A stretch of DNA of 64,000 nt from Parvibaculaceae bacterium Mf 1.05b.01 (GTDB taxonomy: Bacteria; Pseudomonadota; Alphaproteobacteria; Parvibaculales; Parvibaculaceae). This document shows positions 8,154 to 16,500 of the stretch, in pieces. Numbering within the stretch: position 1 is the first letter of the stretch; the number at the start of each line of letters is the position of its first letter. A program made the translations under genes and the position numbers. The notes under the pieces are model-generated. The model had not been told where the DNA came from. It saw only the letters and a program-made list of their open reading frames with translations, and ran no database searches. The DNA lies in contig BAOK01000002.1 in NCBI GenBank assembly GCA_000509225.1, positions 500,496-564,495 on the forward strand, given 5' to 3'.

Positions 8154-9059
8154 TTAGCCGTGATGGTCCTCCAGGCGGCATCCGCGGGCTTCGAGTATCG
8201 GACGCAATTCCCGAAATGCTGCCTTGTTGCGGTTGAGCGGCATGCCGGGATGGAGATGGTGGATGATGTGATCCTCCATGCCAAACGCGACGATGTTTCC
8301 GAGCTTATGCGTGAAGGACCGTGTGTTGCGGTAGCGGCCCATCTCGTCCATGGGGTGGTGCGGCCACCAGCTTAGAAAGAGGGAGATGTAGATGGTGCCG
8401 AGCATTCGAGGCACCCACCAAAGGAAAGCTGCTTCCAGGGCATAGCCGCTCCAGGCAAGCGTGCAGAGAATTCCCCAGTAGGCCAAAGACTGAACCATGC
8501 CTTCAAGACCGGCGCGCTTTGCCGCTGGATCGTCTGCATTCTCTGACAGAACAACGCCGTAGGAGTTCGGGAAGCCTGGCTGCATGCGACGCACAGTTTT
8601 TAGCATTGCCTGCTGCCACGTCGGCGCAATCACTTCGTAATCCGGGTCGAGCTTCGGATCATTTGTGTGCTTGTGGTGAAGCATGTGCGTGTAGCGGGCG
8701 ATCTTGAACGGCAGGACCAGTGGGATCGTCGAGACGTAGCCGATCAGTTCGTTTAGCCAACGAAGCGGTGTTCCGGGGTTCGCATAGTTTGAATGTTGCG
8801 CTTCATGTGAGGGGAGGTAGCACAGCGCCACATTGGCCGTCGCGATGAGGAAGCCTGCCCAAAGCGGTATCACGTCAAAGATCACCAGCGGCCAAAGCGC
8901 AAGCCAGCATAGAAGGTTGGAGAAACACCATAGCGCCATCACGACCGGGAAGGGTCCGATATACTTCTTGGCGATGGCCATCTCTTCGCGGTAAAGGCGG
9001 CGTTCTTGGTCCTTGTCCACCTCGGCAGGACTTTGTGCTTCTGCGACGCTCATATCCAA
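8154..9059 (-). CDS. Membrane fatty acid desaturase/hydroxylase family protein
   Basis: A 301-residue integral membrane protein with the three histidine boxes of the diiron desaturase superfamily: HEAQH (85-89), HMLHHKH (125-131) and HIIHHLH (264-270). Four or so hydrophobic helices flank the boxes. Members desaturate or hydroxylate acyl chains or carotenoids using electrons from ferredoxin or cytochrome b5. It is the last gene of a three-gene operon (TetR at 9890, small membrane protein at 9241, this gene) and its start overlaps the small protein's stop by 10 bp, indicating translational coupling. The ferredoxin gene facing the operon at 10075 is a plausible electron donor (inference). Desaturase versus hydroxylase cannot be settled here. 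Confidence 0.9.
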   Translation of the reverse strand: MDMSVAEAQSPAEVDKDQERRLYREEMAIAKKYIGPFPVVMALWCFSNLLCWLALWPLVIFDVIPLWAGFLIATANVALCYLPSHEAQHSNYANPGTPLRWLNELIGYVSTIPLVLPFKIARYTHMLHHKHTNDPKLDPDYEVIAPTWQQAMLKTVRRMQPGFPNSYGVVLSENADDPAAKRAGLEGMVQSLAYWGILCTLAWSGYALEAAFLWWVPRMLGTIYISLFLSWWPHHPMDEMGRYRNTRSFTHKLGNIVAFGMEDHIIHHLHPGMPLNRNKAAFRELRPILEARGCRLEDHHG

Positions 9060-9241
9060 CGTCCTCCGAATTTTGCAACCAGACCCCAGGTCCCGCCGAC
9101 AATGAGACCAGTCTGAATTTCAGTGAGGCCCAAAGGAGCCTGCACGCCGAGGTTCGTCATAAGGGCCGCAATGACCGGGGCGAGAAATCCCAGGCCAAAG
9201 AGAAGGGGCCCCCAGGGATATATGGCTTTCAAGAGTTCCAT
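9050..9241 (-). CDS. Small membrane protein of the desaturase operon
   Basis: A 63-residue protein, mostly hydrophobic, with two predicted membrane helices (about residues 9-28 and 40-55) joined by a short polar loop. The ATG at 9241 has AAGGAG seven bases upstream, and a longer in-frame start at 9283 lies inside the regulator gene without a ribosome site. It begins 10 bp after the TetR gene ends and overlaps the desaturase start. That position argues for a role with the desaturase, for example as a stabilising or electron-transfer subunit (inference). I recognise no family. Confidence 0.75.
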   Translation of the reverse strand: MELLKAIYPWGPLLFGLGFLAPVIAALMTNLGVQAPLGLTEIQTGLIVGGTWGLVAKFGGRWI

Positions 9242-9251
9242 TTGTTTCTCC

Positions 9252-9890
9252 TTAGCGCGTTTTGTCTTCGTTGTTCGGGGCACACAGTTCTGAACTGGGC
9301 GGAACGATAAGATTGATTATTTGTTCGGCAAGGTCTTCGAGATCACGTCCCTCAAAGATGTCGCTGCCGCGTCTGTTTGTGACCATGTTCGCAGCGCCCG
9401 TTGCTGCTGCGGACGAAAAAGCCATGAGCACGAGCGGGTCTGCATCGCGATGCCAGCCAGCGGCCTGCGCTTCTGCCGCCGCCATCATGACAATCTCCAG
9501 ATATTCTCTATGGCTCTTCAGCAGGGTTTCGTCGGCTTGTTGGGTGACGTCTGGATGATTGAAGGTGGTGTAGTAGGCAGGATGGGTCACGGCAAAACGG
9601 ATCACGGATCTTCCCATGGCGTTGTATCTGGCGACTGGATCACTTCCAGCCTTCTCAGCGGCGTCGGTCACATAAGCGCTGAATCTGAGGTAGCCCTCTG
9701 TTGCCAGCGCGCTCAAGAGCGCCTTCTTGTCCCTGAAATGTCTGGCGGGCGCTGCGTGAGAAACACCGACATCGCGGGCCAGACCGCGCAAGCTTAAGGC
9801 TTCTATCCCCTGGTCCGCGATTACTTCTGCCGCTCTGTCGAGAAGGGCCTGTTTCAGATTGCCGTGATGGTAGGTCATCGGAATTTCCAT
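9252..9890 (-). CDS. TetR/AcrR family transcriptional regulator
   Basis: This 212-residue regulator begins with TYHHGNLKQALLDRAAEVIADQGIEALSLRGLARDVGVSHAAPARHF, a TetR helix-turn-helix of the YHHGN type whose members often carry a WHG-type C-terminal domain and control lipid or envelope genes. It is the first gene of the operon with the small membrane protein and the desaturase, so it most likely represses its own operon. Two 19-bp imperfect palindromes cover its start codon and the upstream promoter (9889-9944). ATG at 9890 is used. ATG at 9878 (MTYHHGN) is also possible. Confidence 0.92.
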   Translation of the reverse strand: MEIPMTYHHGNLKQALLDRAAEVIADQGIEALSLRGLARDVGVSHAAPARHFRDKKALLSALATEGYLRFSAYVTDAAEKAGSDPVARYNAMGRSVIRFAVTHPAYYTTFNHPDVTQQADETLLKSHREYLEIVMMAAAEAQAAGWHRDADPLVLMAFSSAAATGAANMVTNRRGSDIFEGRDLEDLAEQIINLIVPPSSELCAPNNEDKTR

Positions 9891-9944
9891 GTTGTCGTTG
9901 CCTACATGAATAGCCGCTTGACTCTATGTTGTCAACAGCAACAT
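9889..9944 (-). promoter_or_regulatory. Paired 19-bp palindromes, probable TetR operators
   Basis: Two imperfect palindromes share the half ATGTTGTC: ATGTTGTCGTTGCCTACAT at 9889-9907, overlapping the regulator's start codon, and ATGTTGTCAACAGCAACAT at 9926-9944. Their ends are ATGTTG and C(A/T)ACAT. The length and the overlap with the start of the TetR gene fit an autorepression site. Confidence 0.55.
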
Positions 9945-9963
9945 TCAGCGCGCGCCCTGTCCG

Positions 9964-9998
9964 TTTGACGCAAGTCAAAGAAAATGACGCAGGCGTCA
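9964..9998 (+). promoter_or_regulatory. Composite regulatory site upstream of the ferredoxin gene
   Basis: Two palindromes stand in tandem. TTGAC-GCAA-GTCAA (9965-9978) matches the 5-4-5 layout of FNR/FixK/CRP-family boxes. TGACGC-AG-GCGTCA (9985-9998) is a perfect inverted repeat around AG. The same pair recurs before the diiron gene at 10422-10459. The site ends about 75 bp before the ferredoxin start. The FNR-family assignment follows from the box layout alone. Confidence 0.6.
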
Positions 9999-10074
9999 CG
10001 TTAGTGTTGCGCCAATCAATTGGTGAAAGGGCTCTGAACTGGCTTTTTCCAGGATTTTTGGGAGCGGTGGTTGC

Positions 10075-10395
10075 ATGACGAAAATCAAGTTTGTGGAGTT
10101 TGGGGGCACCGAACATGAGGTCGATGTCACCAACGGGCTCAGCCTGATGGAAGGGGCCATCAAATATACCGTGCCCGGCATTGATGGTGATTGTGGTGGG
10201 GCCTGTGCGTGTGCGACCTGTCATTGCTACATCCCAGAAGAATGGGCGGAGAAGGTCGGACCGATCGACGAGCTTGAAAAAGACATGCTCGATTTCGCCT
10301 TCGATGTGAATGAGACCAGTCGTCTCAGCTGCCAGATCAAAGTGTCGGATGAACTGGAAGGCATGACGGTGCTTATGCCGGAGCGCCAGTATTGA
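10075..10395 (+). CDS. 2Fe-2S ferredoxin, adrenodoxin type
   Basis: This 106-residue electron carrier has the cluster ligands C40-x5-C46-x2-C49-x36-C86, exactly the adrenodoxin/putidaredoxin spacing, in the context GDCGGACACATCHCYIP and RLSCQIKV. Cys44 and Cys51 are extra and not expected to bind the cluster. Ferredoxins of this class pass electrons from an NADH-dependent reductase to bacterial P450s, which makes this the likely partner of the CYP153 enzymes at 1004 and 21275, or of the desaturase at 9059 (inference). Upstream control elements match those of the diiron gene at 10537. The ATG has GGGAGCGG upstream. Confidence 0.96.
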   Translation: MTKIKFVEFGGTEHEVDVTNGLSLMEGAIKYTVPGIDGDCGGACACATCHCYIPEEWAEKVGPIDELEKDMLDFAFDVNETSRLSCQIKVSDELEGMTVLMPERQY

Positions 10396-10421
10396 GTTTT
10401 CTCCAAAAGAAAATTCACCCT

Positions 10422-10459
10422 TTTGATTCACGTCAAATCAAAAAATGACGCAGGCGTCA
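10422..10459 (+). promoter_or_regulatory. Composite regulatory site upstream of the diiron protein gene
   Basis: TTGAT-TCAC-GTCAA (10423-10436) is an FNR/FixK-like 5-4-5 box, followed by TGACGC-AG-GCGTCA (10446-10459). The second palindrome and four preceding A bases are identical to the copy before the ferredoxin gene. The centre-to-centre distance of the two elements is about 23 bp here and 20 bp there. Having its own copy suggests that the diiron gene is transcribed separately but co-regulated with the ferredoxin. Confidence 0.6.
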
Positions 10460-10536
10460 TTATTGGTGTGTCGGCCGGGTGATTAGCGAGACGCATGACG
10501 TCCACATGAAGCCCACATGGCGCACAGGAGGAATGA

Positions 10537-11652
10537 ATGACTGCACCCCAAAATACGAATGTGGTTGAGAAGGGTGACTGGAAAGTCACGATGAACCCAG
10601 ACGACATCTATAAAAACCCGATGGATATTGCCTGGTCGTTTGCTTACGAATTTGGTCAAGACAAAGTCGAAGACCTTTACAAGCGCGCGAAACAGAACCA
10701 GTGGGACTCAGATGAGTTGCTGCCTTGGGATCATGAAGTCGATCCGTCAAACCCGCTGATCGCGGAGAGTTCGAGCGTTTATCACAAGATCCCGTTCTTT
10801 CAGAAGCTCTCCAAGTCGCAGAAGGAAACCTTTACGGCGCACTCAACAGCTCAGCTTCTGTCGCAGTTTCTGCACGGAGAGCAAGGGGCGCTGATGACGG
10901 CGGCATGTGTCACTCACTCTGTTCCTGATGCGGGCGCCAAGCTTTACGCTGCGACGCAGACGATGGATGAGGCGCGTCATGTGGAGGTCTATGCCAAATA
11001 TTGCGAGAAGATCGCGATGACCTACCCGATGTCTCCGTGGCTCAAGGCGTTGATTGACGCGACGCTTCAGTCAGACCGTCATGAAAAAGTGATGATCGGT
11101 ATGAACATGATTGTTGAAAGCCTGGCCCTCGGCGCCTTCAACAATATGTATCGAACAACCAGTTGTCCGCTTTTGAAGAAGCTTACGTTCAACGTGATGC
11201 GTGATGAATCCCGACACGTTTCCTTTGGTCATGTGTATCTGGGTCCTGTCTTTGCTGAGATGCATGAAGATGACCGGGAAGAAATGGCGCAGTTTGCCTT
11301 TGATGCGGTCAACGTATTGGCGTCTGCACAGATGCAGGGTGGGTCTCTTGCATCGCGGGCGGACCCTGGCTTCCTGATGGTGCTTGATAATTGCGGCATT
11401 GATCAGGACGATTTCTTCAAGGGAATGGAAGAGGCGGAAGAGATGGGCATTTCTCAAGCCTTGCCCCCGGGCCAGATCCACGCGCTGGAAGATCTGATGA
11501 TGCCAGCGATCGCGCGTGTCGGTCTTGTGACGGAACGGACCCGTCCGCTTTATGAAGAAGCCGGGATTCCTATCAGCGAAGACTTGAGTGTCTTGGAGGC
11601 GATGGAAGGGGGAAACCCCGATGCGGACGCAAACGTCGCGGCTGCGGAATAA
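10537..11652 (+). CDS. Ferritin-like diiron protein (putative oxygenase/oxidase)
   Basis: A 371-residue, mainly helical protein with a full set of carboxylate-bridged diiron ligands: E115 (LHGEQGALM), E145xxH148 (DEARHVEVY), E194 (MIVESLALG) and E224xxH227 (RDESRHVSFG). This places it in the ferritin-like superfamily near ribonucleotide reductase R2-like and AurF-like oxygenases. It has no R2 radical-path signature that I can identify. Preceded by a strong AGGAGGAA ribosome site and the same two-part promoter as the adjacent ferredoxin gene, it probably receives electrons from that ferredoxin (inference). The substrate and the exact subfamily are unknown. Confidence 0.85.
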   Translation: MTAPQNTNVVEKGDWKVTMNPDDIYKNPMDIAWSFAYEFGQDKVEDLYKRAKQNQWDSDELLPWDHEVDPSNPLIAESSSVYHKIPFFQKLSKSQKETFTAHSTAQLLSQFLHGEQGALMTAACVTHSVPDAGAKLYAATQTMDEARHVEVYAKYCEKIAMTYPMSPWLKALIDATLQSDRHEKVMIGMNMIVESLALGAFNNMYRTTSCPLLKKLTFNVMRDESRHVSFGHVYLGPVFAEMHEDDREEMAQFAFDAVNVLASAQMQGGSLASRADPGFLMVLDNCGIDQDDFFKGMEEAEEMGISQALPPGQIHALEDLMMPAIARVGLVTERTRPLYEEAGIPISEDLSVLEAMEGGNPDADANVAAAE

Positions 11653-11659
11653 GACCTAT

Positions 11660-11683
11660 GCTCGCGGGCTGAAGCCCGCGGGC
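11660..11683. other. GC-rich hairpin between diiron and PAS genes
   Basis: GCTCGCGGGCT and AGCCCGCGGGC form a ten-base-pair stem with a TGAA loop just after the diiron gene stop. No T-run follows, so it may act as an mRNA 3'-end stabiliser or a weak terminator. Confidence 0.5.
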
Positions 11684-11742
11684 GCATTCACTGTCTGATG
11701 GAATGCAGGCGGTAGAAATCTTTAGAACATGAGGTGGTTGTG

Positions 11743-12498
11743 ATGGATGGCGCGTTTTATGAGACTCTGGTTGCTTCTCTTCCAGAAGCTATTGTTGTTT
11801 CCACACCTGATGGCCGCATTGTCTATGTGAACGGCGCACTTGAAGAACTGCTGGGATACAAGGCAGCAGAGCTCGAAGGCGAAGAAATTCTCACACTGGT
11901 TCCACGCCAACCTGGTCAACGGGCGGACCCCATGAAATGGCTCGCCCGTTGGGCAGGAGAAGGGTTGCAAAACCAGTCGCGCTATCTTGATCTTACCGGC
12001 CGCACGAAAGACGGGCTTGAGATGCCTGTCGATGTGCGCGTATCTGAAGCCACCTTTGACGGCAAAAAACGTTTCATCATTTCTGTGCGCGATCACTCTG
12101 CGCGACGGGATGAAATGGTGCGTACGAAGGAAAGGCATCTTTTGATGTCCCGCATTCTAGCTGTTGCGGCAGACGCGATCATTTCCGTTGATGCAGCACA
12201 ACACATCACTTTCTTCAATCTGACGGCTGAGAAAATGTTCGGCTACTCGGCAGAAGAGGTAATGGGCAAGTCGCTGGACATGCTGCTGCCTGACCGGTTT
12301 CGAAAACATCATGGCAAAGAAATTGAAGATTTCGCCAAATCAAAACAGGCATCACGCTTCATGAATGAACGTGGCGCTGTGATGGGGCTTCGCAAAGACG
12401 GCAGCGAGTTTCCAGTTGAGGCGACGATCACAAAGGTGACCTCTGGTGGTAAGCCAACCTTCACCGCGCATATTCGTGAAAAGGCCGCCGCATCATAG
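11743..12498 (+). CDS. PAS-domain protein with two PAS modules and no output domain
   Basis: This 251-residue cytoplasmic protein has two tandem PAS domains: residues about 5-120 (ETLVASLPEAIVVSTPDGRIVYVNGALEELLGYKAAEL...) and about 130-250 (ILAVAADAIISVDAAQHITFFNLTAEKMFGYSAEEVMGK). Each carries the N-x-A/L...G-Y signature. Nothing follows the second PAS: no kinase, GGDEF, HTH or STAS region. It must therefore act by binding a partner, or it is a sensory adaptor. The start at 11743 has GAGGTGG upstream. A GTG at 11734 would add three residues. Confidence 0.9.
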   Translation: MDGAFYETLVASLPEAIVVSTPDGRIVYVNGALEELLGYKAAELEGEEILTLVPRQPGQRADPMKWLARWAGEGLQNQSRYLDLTGRTKDGLEMPVDVRVSEATFDGKKRFIISVRDHSARRDEMVRTKERHLLMSRILAVAADAIISVDAAQHITFFNLTAEKMFGYSAEEVMGKSLDMLLPDRFRKHHGKEIEDFAKSKQASRFMNERGAVMGLRKDGSEFPVEATITKVTSGGKPTFTAHIREKAAAS

Positions 12499-12632
12499 AA
12501 GACGGTTTGGCTCACCAGATCTGACACACTTGTTATCGCCTGCACGTCGTCGTGATTAGAAGTGTTCTAAGCTATGTGCGACACCCTCCCCGTTGCGGCA
12601 TGTAAGCCGCTGGCCGGAAAATGGGGGAACAA

Positions 12633-13310
12633 ATGACCCAACCGATTCTAAACACAAGCGCTGCACTCATGTTCGGCGCGAGCTTGCTTGCGGCAACATC
12701 CGTACAGGCAGCAAGCGAAGGCTTCTATGTGGGAGCTGACGTTGGCTACAACTTCGCGGATGACCAAGACAGCACCGGACCCAGCCGGAATGTCGACATT
12801 GAGTTTGATGATGACCTTTTCTATACAGGCAGCGTTGGTTACGCGTTTGCTGCAGGGGAATATGGCCAGCCAGCGATTGAGTTGGAGGCCGCCTATCGCG
12901 AAAACGATGTGGACAGCCTGAATTTCAACGGGACCCCACAATCGCCAGTAGGTGACGAGTCTGTCTTCAGCGTTCTCGTGAATGGCAAATGGAATTTTAC
13001 CCAATTCTCAGATGACATTATTCCGTTTGTCGGTGTCGGCGTAGGGTTTGCCGATATTGATGCGTCTGTCCGATATGGCCCTGTCGCCAATATCAATGAT
13101 GACGACACGGTCTTTGCCTATCAGCTGCTCGCAGGTGCAGCTGTGCCGATCACGGAGCAACTCTCCATTGTCGGAACCGCGCGCTATTTCGATCTGGCGC
13201 AAGACCCTGAGCTCAATCGTTTTGGTGGTCCTGCTCCTGTCAGCAATGTTGAGCTGGATTCAGAATATTCGTCCTTCGGACTGTCGCTTGGTCTGAAATA
13301 CGCTTTCTGA
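12633..13310 (+). CDS. Outer-membrane beta-barrel protein (OmpA/porin-like fold)
   Basis: A 225-residue protein with a clear Sec signal peptide (MTQPILNTSAALMFGASLLA..., cleavage near SVQA/ASEG) followed by alternating amphipathic strands of the Opr/OmpW-like small barrel type: GFYVGADVGYNF, YTGSVGYAFA, AIELEAAYREN, FVGVGVGFADIDA, and ending LGLKYAF with the terminal phenylalanine used by the BAM complex. It probably forms an eight-stranded barrel in the outer membrane. The ATG at 12633 has GGGGGA upstream. The longer start at 12621 is less likely. A strong terminator follows. Confidence 0.9.
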   Translation: MTQPILNTSAALMFGASLLAATSVQAASEGFYVGADVGYNFADDQDSTGPSRNVDIEFDDDLFYTGSVGYAFAAGEYGQPAIELEAAYRENDVDSLNFNGTPQSPVGDESVFSVLVNGKWNFTQFSDDIIPFVGVGVGFADIDASVRYGPVANINDDDTVFAYQLLAGAAVPITEQLSIVGTARYFDLAQDPELNRFGGPAPVSNVELDSEYSSFGLSLGLKYAF

Positions 13311-13340
13311 TTGCTGCACCTCACAGAGCAACCTTGACTG

Positions 13341-13375
13341 AAGGGCTGAGCGATATTCGCTCGGCCCTTTTCGCG
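13341..13375 (+). terminator. Intrinsic terminator
   Basis: A 13-bp stem (AAGGGCTGAGCGA / TCGCTCGGCCCTT with one G-T pair) with a 3-nt loop, followed by TTTTC. It ends the beta-barrel gene at 13310. Confidence 0.9.
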
Positions 13376-13565
13376 TTTGGCTCGCGTGATCAAACTGCTT
13401 AAGGCAGGAAATCTAGTGGATTAACCATAAAATGTGTTGAGGAGCGAGCTTGGGGGAGGTGCCATTAACCAAAGCGGGCCGCGAGTCCGCAAGAAAACAA
13501 ATATCTTCTTGTAAAATTGACAGTTTTGTTTTTAGTGAGATGTTGGGTTTTAGGGGGGATGTTTG

Positions 13566-16500
13566 ATGAGTTTCAGTGAATTTTTGCGTCGGCACAAATT
13601 TGTGCTGGCGAGTTCTGTTGCGTTAACGGCCATGGTTTTGGCAAGTGAGGGACAAGCTGCGCAGATATGTGTAGGTGCCCCATCGGCCCTCGGAGGAGCG
13701 CCTGATGGCAATATAATTCTCGCTGGCGACTGCACGGTTGAGGCGAGTGAGCAACCAGTCACGCCGAACACGAGTGCAACAGTACCGACCGCAACGACAA
13801 CCCAGAAGCTTGTTGTTGGCACTGCTATAAGCGAGATCATTGTTGAGCAGGGTGCTGGCATATTGAACATTGGCAATGGTGTTTTAGGCCATGCAATTCT
13901 TTCTGGGTCCATCGGTGGGGCTTCAGTCGGAACTATTACCAATGATGGGTTTTTAACAACGGACTCCAACCAAGCCTCTGCGGTTGCCATTAGCCAGCCG
14001 GGTGCGTTGGTTGTGAATAATGGAACCACGACAGGTTCAACAACCCAGACTGCTGTGATTGCCACACATGATCAATTGGTGCCGGTGGGGTCCGCTGCTA
14101 TTTTTGCAGGAGGTTTCTTCGGACAACCCCAACAGACTGGTGATGTTACGATTAATCAAGGATCTGCCGACTCTGCGGGATCGATCATTCACCATGGCAC
14201 ACAATTCGGACCTGCGATTCTTGTGCAAAACACGAGTGGCGATGTCGCAATAAATAATTTCCAAGGCGAGATTTTTGGTCCCTCTCCAATCGCGATCGAC
14301 ACTGCTGGTACAATCAGCATTGTCAATGGCATCGACGGCACCACAACAGGGACTATAAAATCCACAAAGGACAATATTTCGGCCATTGCAATTGGTAAGG
14401 GGATTTTTGGGCCCAACACGCCAACGTCATTTTCGATTGTGAACAATTCGGGCAGCACAATAAGTGCAAATGGTGGCGCGACCGGTTCGGCCTTTTTTAT
14501 TGGTGAAATTGGTCCCGGTGCTTCAGCGGGGATGATCACCAATCATGGTATTGTCTCCAACCCAGATGACGTTGGATTTGCATTGCTGCGACCAGGTGGT
14601 ATCGCGGGTGGCGGCGTGACTTTTGCCAATGACGGGATTGTCAATGGCGAAGTGGCGCTGGGAAGCCCGTTGGATAAATTCATTATGCAAGGTGGGATAG
14701 TCAACGGTTCGATCCTAGCGCGGACTGGAACAGGGCACGTGGAAGTTTCGGCTGACAGCCGCATAAACGGTTCGCTCGCAAGCTCAACTGGCGCGGTGAT
14801 CGGTGATAGATCATCGGTAGACACTTCTCTGAATTTTGGGACATTGATTTTCACGCAAGATGCAGCCCTAACAGTTGGTCACGACCCTCGGAATGCTGTC
14901 CTGAACAACAATGTCTTTTTCTCACAGCTGTCGGCTGATCTGCGGACAACTCAGGATGGGACTGGCACGGTCAACTATCTGTTTGAAACGGACATCAATC
15001 AGAGTGTAGGGACTGATGGTGCGGGGTTGAAGGCTCTCAACTTCCTAAGCGGTGAATCGCTTCTGCGTACCAGTGGTGCTTCTTATCATGTGGCTAATTC
15101 GACGATTGGCTCTGGTGCGAAGCTTACGCTAGTGCCCGATGCTGGTACGACTTTCGTTGGTGCGGGGTTTGTTGGCAAAACGGGAAACCGGCTGTCTGGC
15201 GACTTGACCGTCAACGGTACGCTTGATCTGGGGCAGGGCACGCTGCGTTTGTCTTCTGGCCCTGCCGGAAGTACCGGCGCGGTTTCGGTTGCCACGGGCG
15301 GTACGATTGCGACAACGATAACGGCTGATGGACCGAATGATTCTCGCGCCGGCCAGACGGCGGCAACGGTATCTGGATCAGAGATGCTGGGTCAGATCAT
15401 CAATGATGGAACAGTGTCCATTGCGAGCGGAGCCCGTGTGATCCCAACCATCGCGGCAGGTGTAACTGTATCTGATGGTGCGCGTTACAACTTCATCACA
15501 AGCGGCGGAGAAGATGGTGGGCCCGCGGCTTCTGTGGGCACTGGTATTCTCGTGTCATCTGCTGGCGATGTCGATTTTGGGCTCTTTCGCGGCGACTCTG
15601 TTTTGATTAATGGCCTGGCATCCGATGTGTATCTGGTTGCGAACCCTGGGGCAGCCGCGGGAACTGTGCTTGAAAATTTGGCAATTAGTGTATCTGGCAG
15701 TGACATTGTTGACAGGCTCGTCGAGTTTGCGAGCCCAACCGGTCAAGCGGAAGGTCAAACACTCTTCGCCGAGTTGTTGTCCATTCCAACCGCAGCAGAG
15801 ATTGAAGTCGCGTTGACCCAGCTCGCGCCGGATGTCAGTGGTGGGGCTTCACAGGGTGCTAGTGCCGCTCAGGGCGGCGCCTCCAACACCGTAAATACCC
15901 GCTCAGAAGGGGTTCAAAACGCCCTGCTCGCAGGTGAGACGGGCGTGGCTGCTGGGGACGACCTGACGGCGCCGATTGGCGTTTGGGGACAGGCCTATGG
16001 GTTTAACGCGCTGCAGGACCAACGGCGGAGCGTCCAGGGCTTTTCCGCTTTTGGCGGCGGTCTGGCAGTTGGCGTTGATGCAGTGGTTGCCGATAATTTG
16101 GTCGCTGGCGCAGCTCTCAATTATGGTCAAACCCGTGTTGATGGACGGGGGTCGTTGTCTAGCAACCGCACGGATGTCGACAGTTATCAAGCGACATTTT
16201 ATGGAGTCTATCAAGGCGATCCTTGGTACGTTCAGTCGCAGTTCGGGTATGCGTTCCAACAGTTCGACGCGCGTCGGTCGGTTAGTGTCGGTGCCTTGCG
16301 TGAGACGCCAACCGCGGACTTTGATGGTGATGTGTTCTCGGCAGGTGCGAGCGCTGGATATCCTGTTAACATAGGCGATCTTCGGTTCACTCCTTCTGTG
16401 TCTCTGGACTATGTGCAATCGAGACAAGATGCATACACCGAGAAAGGCGCGCCAACGACTGCGTTGTCTGTCAATGAAAATCGCGATGAGTCTCTTAAGG

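Noticed and set aside
13550-14065. 171-codon antisense frame at the autotransporter start
   Set aside because: Covers the signal peptide and ribosome site of a clearly real gene; Pro/Val-rich low-complexity product.
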